A DNA stretch of 64,000 nucleotides, from positions 682,001 to 746,000 of the forward strand of contig CBDBIU010000004.1 in assembly GCA_965206025.1 (NCBI GenBank), in the 5' to 3' direction. Numbering within the stretch: the stretch's first letter is position 1; each line of letters opens with the position of its first letter. Below the pieces are notes generated by a model. It was not told the origin of the DNA. It did no database searches and saw only the letters and a program-made list of their open reading frames with translations. Below, piece by piece: positions 56,370 through 63,987 of the stretch. The translations under genes were made by a program, and so were the position numbers. Origin of the DNA: G963668345 sp965206025. Lineage in GTDB: Bacteria; Acidobacteriota; Terriglobia; Bryobacterales; UBA6623.

Positions 56370-56996
56370 GTGAAGCTCCCCGCCTTCTATCCGATCATCG
56401 ATACGCATTTGTTGCGCAAAGCCGGAATCGCGCCCCAGCAGATGGCCGAGGCGCTAGTCAAAGCGGGTGTAGAAATCGCGCAATTCCGTCACAAAGGCCC
56501 GTTCACGCGCGACGTCTTCGCCCAGGCCGAGAGGGTCGGGCGGGTGCTGAAGGAAGCCGGCATCACCTACGTCATCAACGACCGGGCTGAAGTGGCGAAA
56601 ATGCTCGGCGGCGACGGAGTCCACGTTGGGCAGGACGACCTTTTCCCCGACAAGGTTCGCTCGATCGTCGGAAGCTCGGCGATCATCGGCTTCTCCACGC
56701 ACAACGAGGGCCAACTGCGTGCCGGCGACCAGGAGCCGGTAGACTATCTCGCCATCGGACCCATTTTCGGGACTTCCTCGAAAGAAAACCCCGATCCCGA
56801 ATTGGGGATCGGAGAATTGGCGCGTCTTCGGCCGCTCACCTCGAAACCCCTGGTGGCGATCGGCGGGATCAGCCGCGAGAACGCCCGCCAAGTGTTGGAC
56901 GCGGGAGCCGATTCGGTTGCCGTCATCTCCGACTTGATCGCCCCAGCGGACGAGCTGCCCGGCAGGATCGCCGACTGGCTGGAAGCCGTCCGCTAA
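56370..56996 (+). CDS. thiE: Thiamine-phosphate synthase
   Basis: About 208 residues from GTG 56370; the frame extends 30 codons upstream without conserved sequence. A TIM barrel: FYPIIDTHLLRKAG, EIAQFRHKGPFTRDVF (pyrophosphate-binding region), YVINDRAEVAKMLGGDGVHV with GQDDL, GFSTHNEGQL, DYLAIGPIFGTSSKENPDPE and AIGGISRENARQVLDAGADS. It joins the thiazole and pyrimidine phosphates. No TPP riboswitch is visible upstream, and other thi genes are absent nearby. Its stop codon lies in a repeat motif. Confidence 0.92.
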   Translation: MKLPAFYPIIDTHLLRKAGIAPQQMAEALVKAGVEIAQFRHKGPFTRDVFAQAERVGRVLKEAGITYVINDRAEVAKMLGGDGVHVGQDDLFPDKVRSIVGSSAIIGFSTHNEGQLRAGDQEPVDYLAIGPIFGTSSKENPDPELGIGELARLRPLTSKPLVAIGGISRENARQVLDAGADSVAVISDLIAPADELPGRIADWLEAVR

Positions 56997-57012
56997 GCCC
57001 GCATTTCTCAGC
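56994..57012 (+). repeat. Stop-codon-linked motif at the end of thiE
   Basis: TAAGCCCGCATTTCTCAGC begins with the thiE TAA stop (56994-56996); it is the reverse complement of the GGTGAGAAAnGCGGGCTTA family. Confidence 0.6.
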
Positions 57013-57029
57013 AGCTGAGGGTAGAAGGG

Positions 57030-57095
57030 CAAGAAAATGCCCGCCGTCAGGGATGTAGGGGCGCGATTCATCGCGCCCGCTTGCCGACATGACTG
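57030..57095 (-). repeat. Palindrome-centred repeat family D, copy 2 (inverted)
   Basis: Reverse complement of 33917-33982, including the palindrome GGGCGCGAT-TC-ATCGCGCCC at 57059-57078 and the flanking GCCGTCAGGGATGTAG and CTTGCCGACATGACTGTA. Confidence 0.7.
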
Positions 57096-57213
57096 TACGC
57101 GGGGAGTGGCACACAAACTGTTACCGCGAGCCATGACCGCCGGGCCTTTCGCCTCATCCACCGCGGCCGTGGTGAGAAACGCGGGTTAGCCCGAGCGGGA
57201 CTATACAATGGAA

Positions 57214-57239
57214 AAGCCCGCGGCTGAAGCCGCGGGCTT
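57214..57239. terminator. Possible terminator or REP-like hairpin
   Basis: AAGCCCGCGGC and GCCGCGGGCTT form a perfect 11-bp stem with a TGAA loop, preceded by A residues but with only TT following. It lies 218 bases after thiE. The rest of 57240-57871 contains motif copies (57170-57188, 57581-57600) and no gene I can support. Confidence 0.35.
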
Positions 57240-57871
57240 GAGCCGTGGGCGCCGGAACCCCTGCGACCGAGCCCTGGAAGGGCGAAACAGCCCGTCCCTG
57301 CGCGGCGCTGAGCGGTTCTTGCGTGCTCTGTCGTGTAGTTAGCCGTGAGGTAGCTGTCCCCAACAGTTCGGCGTCGACCGCCAGCTTGTCCGATCACGGC
57401 ATGGGTCTCCCGTCCCGCCGGCGATCGGCCGATTTTCCTAACGGGGAGGCCATTGCAATCTGAAGACGGAATCTGATTGAATGAAATTCACGCAAGAGCA
57501 CGGGCATCACCGTCCGGGAAGCGCGACCGCAACGTTACCTGGCGCCGAGCAGCCCTGGTGAAAGCCCTTCGCCTCGCCACCTGGCGAGAAAAGCAGGTTA
57601 ACCCATACTGGGAACAAAGCGGTTGCGGGGGAAAGTCGGCGACATACATGACAGGCAACTCTCATGGAGTGAACGCAGCGGCCCGGGCGCGGGCCCCGCG
57701 GGCTAGCGCCTGCGGCTCCGTTTAGTGAAAAGCCGGGAAACGAGGATCGTTGACAGGCACCGATTTTCGCCCAGGCATCAACGCTCAGAGCCATGACCGC
57801 AACATTACGTGGCTCCTAGCCGTCGAACCGGCAGGCAACTCCAGCTTGTTAACCAACGAGGGAGAGTGATT

Positions 57872-58620
57872 GTGGATGACCGCCTAAAAGAACGGCTCTT
57901 CCGGGTTTTTAGTGGGTGGCCAACGGGTAGCCGGCTCCTCCATCCTGCCGACCCGACGTCGCCCGCAGTCACATCGGAGCCCAAAAGGCGGCCAAGAAAT
58001 CCCCAAATACCCTACACGCCAGTCCGGTCGTGGGCAACTCGTAAAGGGAATAAGACACTGATAAACAGGGAGTTATCTCTTTGAGTGTGGCCACTGGATG
58101 ACAGTTGTGGATCTGCATTTCACAGCCTTCGGGAGACTGTACGACTACCTGCCAGCAGCCTTGCTCTACTCGTAACCCTTTGTTTATCAGTAATTCTTTT
58201 TGGCCAACGCAGTCGCCGCCCGGCCTTGGGGGCCGTAGAGTTGTCACGAAGCCCTTGAATGGCACCGAAGCAGGCTCCGGGAGGTCGGCCTCACAGTGGC
58301 GAGGGATCCGTCACTCACCGCCGCCAGCCACTAAAATCCCAGAAGAGCCAAAAGAACTGTTGCAGCAATTAGGAAGCGCCATCAATGAATCTCTCTCCGA
58401 ATCGGAAGACATCGCCGAGGCCATCGCCGAGATCCGCCGCGCCGGATACGACGTCTTCCTCGTACTAGAAGCCACCATCGGGTTCAACAAACGGCCAGAG
58501 GAAGAGGGAAGCAGGGCGGTCAGCCAAGCCCCCAGCGCTCAATTCCGACCATCGCAAATCTCTTTCACCGCACAGGACCACGCTTTCCTCAAGGCCCTGA
58601 AAATCACCATCCAAGAGTAG
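57872..58620 (+). pseudogene. Small unknown gene split by MITE copy 3
   Basis: GTG 57872 has GAGGGAG six bases upstream and reads MDDRLKE, then is cut by the element 57894-58349 and the duplicated AAAAGAAC. Removing the element and one duplication restores a 94-residue frame: KELLQQLGSAINESLSESED, IAEAIAEIRRAGYDVFLVLE, and a tail ending LKALKITIQE at TAG 58618-58620. The native protein is helical and acidic with no family I recognise. The insertion shifts the frame, so only the first 8 residues remain native. Confidence 0.75.
57894..58349. mobile_element. ISL3-like miniature element (MITE), copy 3
   Basis: 456 bp, same ends as copies 1 and 2. I see two substitutions relative to them, T to C in ATACTGATAAA (here ACACTGATAAA) and C to T in GTGGATCCGC (here GTGGATCTGC). 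Flanked by perfect 8-bp duplications AAAAGAAC (57886-57893 and 58350-58357). Confidence 0.93.
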
Positions 58621-58680
58621 GCGGGGCGACCGTGTAACGCGCGGAAGGGGCGAGTATTTGCCTCCGCTCCTAGAGGCTCC

Positions 58681-58699
58681 TGGTGAGAATAGTGGCTTA
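58681..58699 (-). repeat. Stop-codon-linked motif at the end of the NYN-LOTUS gene
   Basis: On the minus strand TAAGCCACTATTCTCACCA begins with the TAA stop codon (58699-58697) of the NYN-domain gene. Confidence 0.55.
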
Positions 58700-60142
58700 C
58701 TCCGACTCGGGCGACGGTTGGGCGGCGGGCTTCCGCCGAGTTGTCCCGCGGCCCGACGACCCGGTTCTTCGCCCACGGGTCTGCTTTTCAGGAGGGGTCG
58801 AGCTTTCGGCGTCGGGGGTTGCCGCTTGTAGCGCCTGGTCTATCCCGGACGACTCGGCCACCGGAGGATCGGCAGGCGAGACTTCCTCCGGCGCCCCATC
58901 GCCCTCCGGTGTGGAGGGTTCCGCCTCATCTACCGTGGCTGCTTTCCTGGTAACGGTCCGCCGCCTTGCTCGGGTCCGAGAGCGGCCTTTCGCGGCCCGC
59001 TTGGCAGGGCGCCTGGTCGTCGGTTTCGCGCCGTCCGCGGCCCCGGTCTCCCCGGTGGCCGGGATCATCCCCGTACTGATGCGATGCACCAAGTCATCGC
59101 CCGCATAGAAGAGCATCCCGTGTTCGGAGCTGGTTTCGGCTCGCACCAGGCCCTTGTCTTGCGCGAAGTTCAGCAGCTCGGCGAATTCGGGAAACCCGTA
59201 GTCGGTCTCGTTGAAGTCGGGATTGACCGCCTTGACCAGGGCCCCCAATTCGCGCGCGGGAACACCCATTTCCAATAGATTCAGGTTGGCTTCCAGAACG
59301 TCGCTGAGGACCGAGATCGCATCGTCGGGGGAAGCCGAACTATCTTCCACGTCTTCCGATTTCCTCTCGACCACATGGTGACCATCCACGGTGATGAGCT
59401 TCAGAGTCCCCTGGGCAACCAGCTTTTCAACGAGGCCCGAGAAGGACGAGACACCGTAATCCCTTTCGGTGAAGGCGGAATCGAGCTGCAACACGGTGCT
59501 CTTGAGCAGGCCTAGCTGTGGCTGCGCCCCGCGGCGATCCAAGGCCTGGAGCGCCCGGTTGATGAGAGCCATGGCTTGGGAAAGCGGCAGCGACCGCCGC
59601 CGCCCCCTCTGTCCCGAAGCAACTCCCCGGCGAGACCGCGGCGGATGGTCCTCAAGCAGCGATTCATAGCTAATGAATTCATGACAATTTCGCTGCAGAA
59701 TCGTGCTGGTGAAGGCCTTGCCGCCGACGATATATACCCTCTTGTTGTATTGCTTCAGCTTGTTGACCAGCGCCATGAAGTCGCTGTCGCCGCTGACGAT
59801 GGCGAAAGCATTGATATGGTCGCGCGTGAAGGCCATCTCCAAGGCGTCGAGTGCGAGGTTGATGTCAGCGCCGTTCTTGTCCCCGCGCGGAGTGGTGTCG
59901 CGTTGTACCATCTGGACACCGTACTCGGTCAGGGCGCGAGTCTCCGATGCCTGGTGGCTCCAGTTGCCGTAAGCCACCTTGGCGGAGATTTCACCCCGCT
60001 CCTTGATGCCTTCCAGAACGCACTGCACGTCGAAGGCCCGGTTCAGAGTCGACTTCACGCCGATTTCAATGTTGTCGAAGTCGACGAATACTGCGAAGTT
60101 TAGTTTTTCTTCCACTACAACTATTATATCCTTGGGTGCCAC
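58697..60142 (-). CDS. NYN-domain RNase-like protein with two OST-HTH/LOTUS domains
   Basis: A 481-residue cytosolic protein. Residues 13-165 are a NYN/PIN-like nuclease fold with the acidic residues in VFVDFDNIEIG (Asp21, Asp23), GDKNGADINLALDALEMA (Asp88, Asp93) and IVSGDSDFMALVNKL (Asp119, Asp121). Residues 187-255 and 265-340 are OST-HTH/LOTUS domains (SAFTERDYGVSSFSGLVEKL and NPDFNETDYGFPEFAELLNF). Residues 370-481 are a disordered Arg/Ser/Pro-rich tail, likely RNA-binding. LabA-like family; an RNA-processing role is inferred. GTG 60142 lacks a ribosome site; a GTG at 60115 after a TATAAT box is an alternative. Confidence 0.9.
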   Translation of the reverse strand: MAPKDIIVVVEEKLNFAVFVDFDNIEIGVKSTLNRAFDVQCVLEGIKERGEISAKVAYGNWSHQASETRALTEYGVQMVQRDTTPRGDKNGADINLALDALEMAFTRDHINAFAIVSGDSDFMALVNKLKQYNKRVYIVGGKAFTSTILQRNCHEFISYESLLEDHPPRSRRGVASGQRGRRRSLPLSQAMALINRALQALDRRGAQPQLGLLKSTVLQLDSAFTERDYGVSSFSGLVEKLVAQGTLKLITVDGHHVVERKSEDVEDSSASPDDAISVLSDVLEANLNLLEMGVPARELGALVKAVNPDFNETDYGFPEFAELLNFAQDKGLVRAETSSEHGMLFYAGDDLVHRISTGMIPATGETGAADGAKPTTRRPAKRAAKGRSRTRARRRTVTRKAATVDEAEPSTPEGDGAPEEVSPADPPVAESSGIDQALQAATPDAESSTPPEKQTRGRRTGSSGRGTTRRKPAAQPSPESE

Positions 60143-60307
60143 CGCTGGAGGGTGTCCCAGGAATAGTTAAAGGTTGAGAGGGTGGTTCTCCTCCGATTCC
60201 GTAGAATCGGGGGTGCTGAATCCACGAGTATCGCTACTGCCTCTCCGAAGGAGAAAATGGCGTAAAATGAACTCAACCCGCCGTCTCAACCTTCAACGGC
60301 GGTTGGG

Positions 60308-60495
60308 ACGCCCTCCGCTAAGGTTGGCATCGAGGGAGTGTCGATACGCGTCCGTGGTGATCCTCGCGACCGCTTCATGTTGAACCGCTCCCGCGTTATT
60401 GACGAAAACGTCAAGGCGTCCGAAGGCCCTGATCGTCTCCTCCACCATTTGGATAGCCTGATTTTCGTCGCTCACATCGACGGATAGCGCCAGGC
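60308..60495 (-). pseudogene. Internal fragment of a short-chain dehydrogenase gene
   Basis: About 60 codons reading LALSVDVSDENQAIQMVEET, then AFGRLDVFVNNAGAVQHEAV and DAYRHSLDANLSG: the NNAG region of a classical SDR. The cofactor loop before it and the catalytic half after it are missing. It abuts the IS3 fragment, so the insertion sequence or a deletion probably destroyed the gene. Confidence 0.65.
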
Positions 60496-60632
60496 CAATG
60501 ATGCAGCAGGTTGGGATTGATCTCAAACACCCGCGATACCGCGGTCGCTGACGCACCCCGCTCCAGCTGTTGCACCGCCGCCGGCTCGTATTCTTGCCTG
60601 AATCCCCGTTGGGACAAACTGATCCTTCATCC
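60490..60632 (-). pseudogene. Truncated IS3-type OrfA (helix-turn-helix) fragment
   Basis: Begins ATGAAGGATCAG at 60630 with GGAGG adjacent, then after a small frame change reads FRQEYEPAAVQQLERGASAT, AVSRVFEINPNLLHHWPGA: the start of an IS3/IS911 OrfA. It breaks off into the SDR fragment; no OrfB or inverted ends were found. The gap 60143-60307 contains short inverted repeats but no gene. Confidence 0.6.
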
Positions 60633-60704
60633 TCCGTTCCACGAATTTTGAGTCTGAACTAGCCCGCTTTTCTCACTCTTGGGGGCAAGTCGAAGGAGTT
60701 ATTG

Positions 60705-60794
60705 TGGCGGTGAGGGTGGGATTCGAACCCACGGAGCCCGTGAAGGCTCAACGGTTTTCGAGACCGCCCGATTCAACCACTCTCGCACCTCACC
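60705..60794 (-). tRNA. tRNA-Ser (anticodon CGA)
   Basis: A complete class II tRNA with encoded CCA. Acceptor GGTGAGG pairs with CCTCACC, discriminator G. The anticodon loop is CTCGAAA (anticodon CGA, reading UCG). A long variable arm GAGCC-TTCAC-GGGCTC is present, and the T arm is GTGGG-TTCGAAT-CCCAC. It stands alone; a copy of the repeat motif (60660-60676) lies 29 bases downstream of its 3' end. Confidence 0.96.
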
Positions 60795-61066
60795 TCAACA
60801 AGGCACTTCTTATAGTAGCTGGAACCCGTGACTTCGCGAGGTCGGCCTCCGCCGGAGGATATCCATGAGTCCTTGGAAAGCAGCGACTCTCCGCCCGAGG
60901 CTGAGATAGGCTCGGGATGTGTTCCTGTCTCGAGGAAAGGAAGGTCGCCGTGAAACGAAGATACCAGGCATTCGGGGAGAGTCGCCTTAACTGTCTCTTG
61001 TAGCGCTAGCGAGGGGTCTGGGGGTCATTGCCCCTCTGTTTTCCGTTGATAACAAGTGGGTTGCGC

Positions 61067-61230
61067 GAAATTGGGTTCGTTTGGTTTTTTTGTTTTTCGT
61101 CGAGCGTGATACCGCTCGCCGCGTTCCTCCCACCCTGAGGATAGCGCGCGTGTCAAGTGTCTCCGTTGGGAGATGAACGAAAGGCCGCAGGTCTCGGCAA
61201 AACGGCCGCCGAGGCCTGCGCTACGGGACT
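61067..61230 (+). repeat. Dispersed repeat family C, copy 3, with second shared block
   Basis: 61067-61165 matches 29483-29580 and 61183-61230 matches 29708-29756, in the same order but with a shorter spacer. Farther on, 61241-61280 holds an inverted AAAGTCGG/CCGACTTT pair. I see no gene in 60795-61547. Confidence 0.7.
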
Positions 61231-61547
61231 CCCCGCCATCGAAATGAAAAGTCGGAAAAGTCGTAGCCTGTCCCCGACTTTCCCCATAATCGAAAGACCA
61301 TGGGCATCGACGGCAGCACCCGTTTCGGCGCGAAGCGGACACCATAGGTGGAAGAGACCGCTGGCACACCGACGCCCGCGAGGCACCGCATCTCTCTGTG
61401 GCTTTTGAGAGCGTGTGGTAATTTGTGGCAATGGCAAGCGAAGAACACGTCGGGGTCATTGGCTCCGGAGTCAATGCATGGAATCGCTGGAGGACCCTAC
61501 ACCACGACAAGATCCCTGATCTCATGAATGCAGATCTCAGGGGGAAA

Positions 61548-62927
61548 CTACAACAAGCTTTTCCAGAGGGACATATCTTCCAGCTTATGCTTGATCGCGT
61601 TGGCGAAGCGAGCGGCCAGGGCGCCGTCCACGATGCGGTGGTCGGCCGAGACGGTCATCTTCATGATCGATCGAACCACGACTTGATCGTCGCGGACTAC
61701 GGGCTGCTTGAGAACGCTTGAAACGGCCAGGATGGCGCTTTCACCGGGATTGATAATCGCCGTGAAATTCTCGACATCCAGCATCCCCATATTGGAGATC
61801 GTGAAGGTGCTTCCCCCGAGATCCTTCGGCCCCAGCTTGCCGGAGCGGGCCTTTGCAGCGAGTTCAGCCGCGCGGTCGTGGAGATCCGCGAGGCTCAGCC
61901 GATCGGCGTCGCGAATCACGGGGACGACGAGTCCGTCTTCGAGCGCCACCGCCAACCCTAGATGAACCCGGCCGTGCCAGCGAACTTGTTTTCCGTCGGT
62001 CGTACTATTCACGGCGGGGAACTCAAGCAAGGTCAACGCCACCGCTTTCAGCAGGAAGTCGTTGATCTTGTACGCCCCGCCCTGGGCTTTCATCTCGGAC
62101 GCCAAGGAAACCAACTCCGTCATGTCGACGGCGACGGTGACATAAAAGTGAGGCGTCGTGGTGAAGCTTTCGGTCATTCGCCGAGCGATGGTCTGCCTCA
62201 TCCGGCTCATGGGCTTCGGCTTCTCGGCAATTGCCCTCTCAACGTCGCTCACTCGGATGCGGCCCGTATCTCCGGCCCCGTCGAGTAGGAGAATGTCTAC
62301 GCTTTCCTGAACCGCGAGCCGCTTCGCCGCCGGTGCAATCCTAATTTGGCCGTAGCCGCTCGCCTCGAGGTACGCCGTCACATCTTTCTCGACGACGCGG
62401 CCACCGGGGCCGGTCCCGTGAATAGGAGCCGGGTCGATGGCGCTTTGGCGAGCCAGCTTCGCTGCCCGTGGACTGATCTTGAAGCGCGCCGGGCCAGGCT
62501 CGGGAGGCGGCGCGGCTGCTGGTTCCACAGCGGCTGCACGCGTTCGCTCTACTGGGGGGCGAGCCTCGCGCCGCGCTGCTTGCGGTTGGGGCGGCGGGGC
62601 GGCCGCACTACCCGATTCCGCAACCGAGGCTTCCCTGCCCTGACTGGCGGCCACCGCCCGCGGTGGTTCAGACTCGGGGATCTTCTCTCCCGGATCACCG
62701 ACGTAAGCAACCGTGGTTAGGACGGGAACAGTCGATCCCTCCGGGGCCAGGATCTTCAGCAACGTACCCTCGGAAAAGCTAGGCACTTCCAAGACCGCTT
62801 TGTCGGTCTCGATTTCGAACAGGATCTCGCCGTTCGAGACCGAATCCCCCTCTTGCTTGAGCCATCGCTGGATGCTGCTCTCCTCGACCGTTTGCCCGAA
62901 CTTAGGCATGACGATGGCCTGAATCAT
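61548..62927 (-). CDS. Dihydrolipoamide acyltransferase, E2 of a 2-oxoacid dehydrogenase complex
   Basis: A 459-residue E2. Residues 1-80 are the lipoyl domain with the lipoylated Lys in FEIETDKAVLEVPSF. An Ala/Pro-rich linker follows (85-150), then the E1/E3-binding domain (about 152-190; ISPRAAKLARQSAIDPAPIH, GTGPGGRVVEKDV), and the catalytic domain with the final HRIVDGALAARFANAI (HxxxDG). GAGG lies upstream of the ATG. It follows E1-beta by 13 bases. Acetyl-CoA or branched-chain specificity is undecided. Confidence 0.92.
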   Translation of the reverse strand: MIQAIVMPKFGQTVEESSIQRWLKQEGDSVSNGEILFEIETDKAVLEVPSFSEGTLLKILAPEGSTVPVLTTVAYVGDPGEKIPESEPPRAVAASQGREASVAESGSAAAPPPQPQAARREARPPVERTRAAAVEPAAAPPPEPGPARFKISPRAAKLARQSAIDPAPIHGTGPGGRVVEKDVTAYLEASGYGQIRIAPAAKRLAVQESVDILLLDGAGDTGRIRVSDVERAIAEKPKPMSRMRQTIARRMTESFTTTPHFYVTVAVDMTELVSLASEMKAQGGAYKINDFLLKAVALTLLEFPAVNSTTDGKQVRWHGRVHLGLAVALEDGLVVPVIRDADRLSLADLHDRAAELAAKARSGKLGPKDLGGSTFTISNMGMLDVENFTAIINPGESAILAVSSVLKQPVVRDDQVVVRSIMKMTVSADHRIVDGALAARFANAIKHKLEDMSLWKSLL

Positions 62928-62940
62928 TTCGCGTCGAACC

Positions 62941-63987
62941 TCACAGGATGCTTCGGGCGGCGGTCACGATGTCATCCGCCTTGGGCAAAAATGCCGCTTC
63001 GAGAACGTGCGACTGGGGCGCAATACCGTTTTTCGCTCCGACGCGCAGGACCGGAGCGTCGAGATAATCGAAAATCTTCTCCTCGACGGTCGAGGCGATT
63101 TCCGCGGTAAAACTGCCGAAGCTGACGCATTGGCTGGCAACAACACAGCGGCCGGTCTTTCGGACCGACTGCAAAACGGTTTCGATGTCGAGCGGCACCA
63201 GGCAGCGCAGGTCGATGACTTCCGCGCTTACGCCGAGTTCCCCCTCAAGTTGCCGGGCAGCGTCCAGAGCGTCGTGAACAGCCGGTCCCCAGGCGACGAC
63301 GGTGATGTCATTCCCCGCACGCTTGGTGTCGGAGAGGCCAAGAGGAACCAGATGTTCTCCCTCCGGGACCGGACCTTTGATCCCGTAGAGCAGTTGCGAT
63401 TCCAGATACATGATCGGGTTGTTGTCGCGGATGGAGGAGGCGAGCAGCCCTTTCGCATCCGAGGGCGTGGTCGGATAAACGATGTACATCCCCGGTATGT
63501 TGGCGAATAGCGATTCGAGAGTCTGCGAGTGCTGCCCTCCGTAGCCTTTTCCGCCGCCTACCGAGGCTCGGATCACCAAGGGCACTTCCACCTGGCCGCC
63601 GGACATGTAATGCCACTTCGCCGCTTGGTTCGAGATCTGATCGGACGCCATCAGCGCAAAGTCCATGTACATCAGCTCGACGACCGGGCGCAGACCGACC
63701 ATGGCAACGCCCACCGCAGTCCCGCAGATCGCCGCCTCTGAAATCGGGGCGTTGAAGACCCGCTGGCGGCCAAAGGTTTCGAGCAGACCCTTGGTTACCT
63801 TGAACGCTCCTCCATAATCGGCCACGTCTTCGCCGTAGAAGATCACCCGAGAGTCCCGCGCCATCTCGCCGGCCATGGCTTCCTTGATCGCGTCGCGGTA
63901 GGTCAACTCTCCGTCGCTTCTACTGATGCCGAGGGCGTCGGGCGCGACCTCGCCGGCTTGAAACTCCTCGGGCACGACATCGGACAC
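62941..63987 (-). CDS. 2-oxoacid dehydrogenase E1 component, beta subunit (possibly fused to E1-alpha)
   Basis: Residues 28-348 are a complete E1-beta: ELTYRDAIKEAMAGEMARDS, FYGEDVADYGGAFKVTKGLL, FNAPISEAAICGTAVGVAMV, DQISNQAAKWHYMSGGQVEV, then the transketolase C-terminal domain with RCLVPLDIETVLQSVRKTGR. Unusually, 27 residues precede the conserved start, and the frame stays open to the window edge (reading FTDTV upstream of GTG 63987). E1-alpha chains commonly end with an FTD-like sequence, so an alpha-beta fusion running out of the window is likely. It forms the ThDP-dependent decarboxylase feeding the E2 next door. Confidence 0.9.
   Translation of the reverse strand: MSDVVPEEFQAGEVAPDALGISRSDGELTYRDAIKEAMAGEMARDSRVIFYGEDVADYGGAFKVTKGLLETFGRQRVFNAPISEAAICGTAVGVAMVGLRPVVELMYMDFALMASDQISNQAAKWHYMSGGQVEVPLVIRASVGGGKGYGGQHSQTLESLFANIPGMYIVYPTTPSDAKGLLASSIRDNNPIMYLESQLLYGIKGPVPEGEHLVPLGLSDTKRAGNDITVVAWGPAVHDALDAARQLEGELGVSAEVIDLRCLVPLDIETVLQSVRKTGRCVVASQCVSFGSFTAEIASTVEEKIFDYLDAPVLRVGAKNGIAPQSHVLEAAFLPKADDIVTAARSIL

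Noticed and set aside
31341..58699. GCGGGCTAA motif as integron attC sites
   Set aside because: The motif lacks paired RYYYAAC/GTTRRRY cores in attC arrangement, there is no integrase, and copies are not tandem cassettes.
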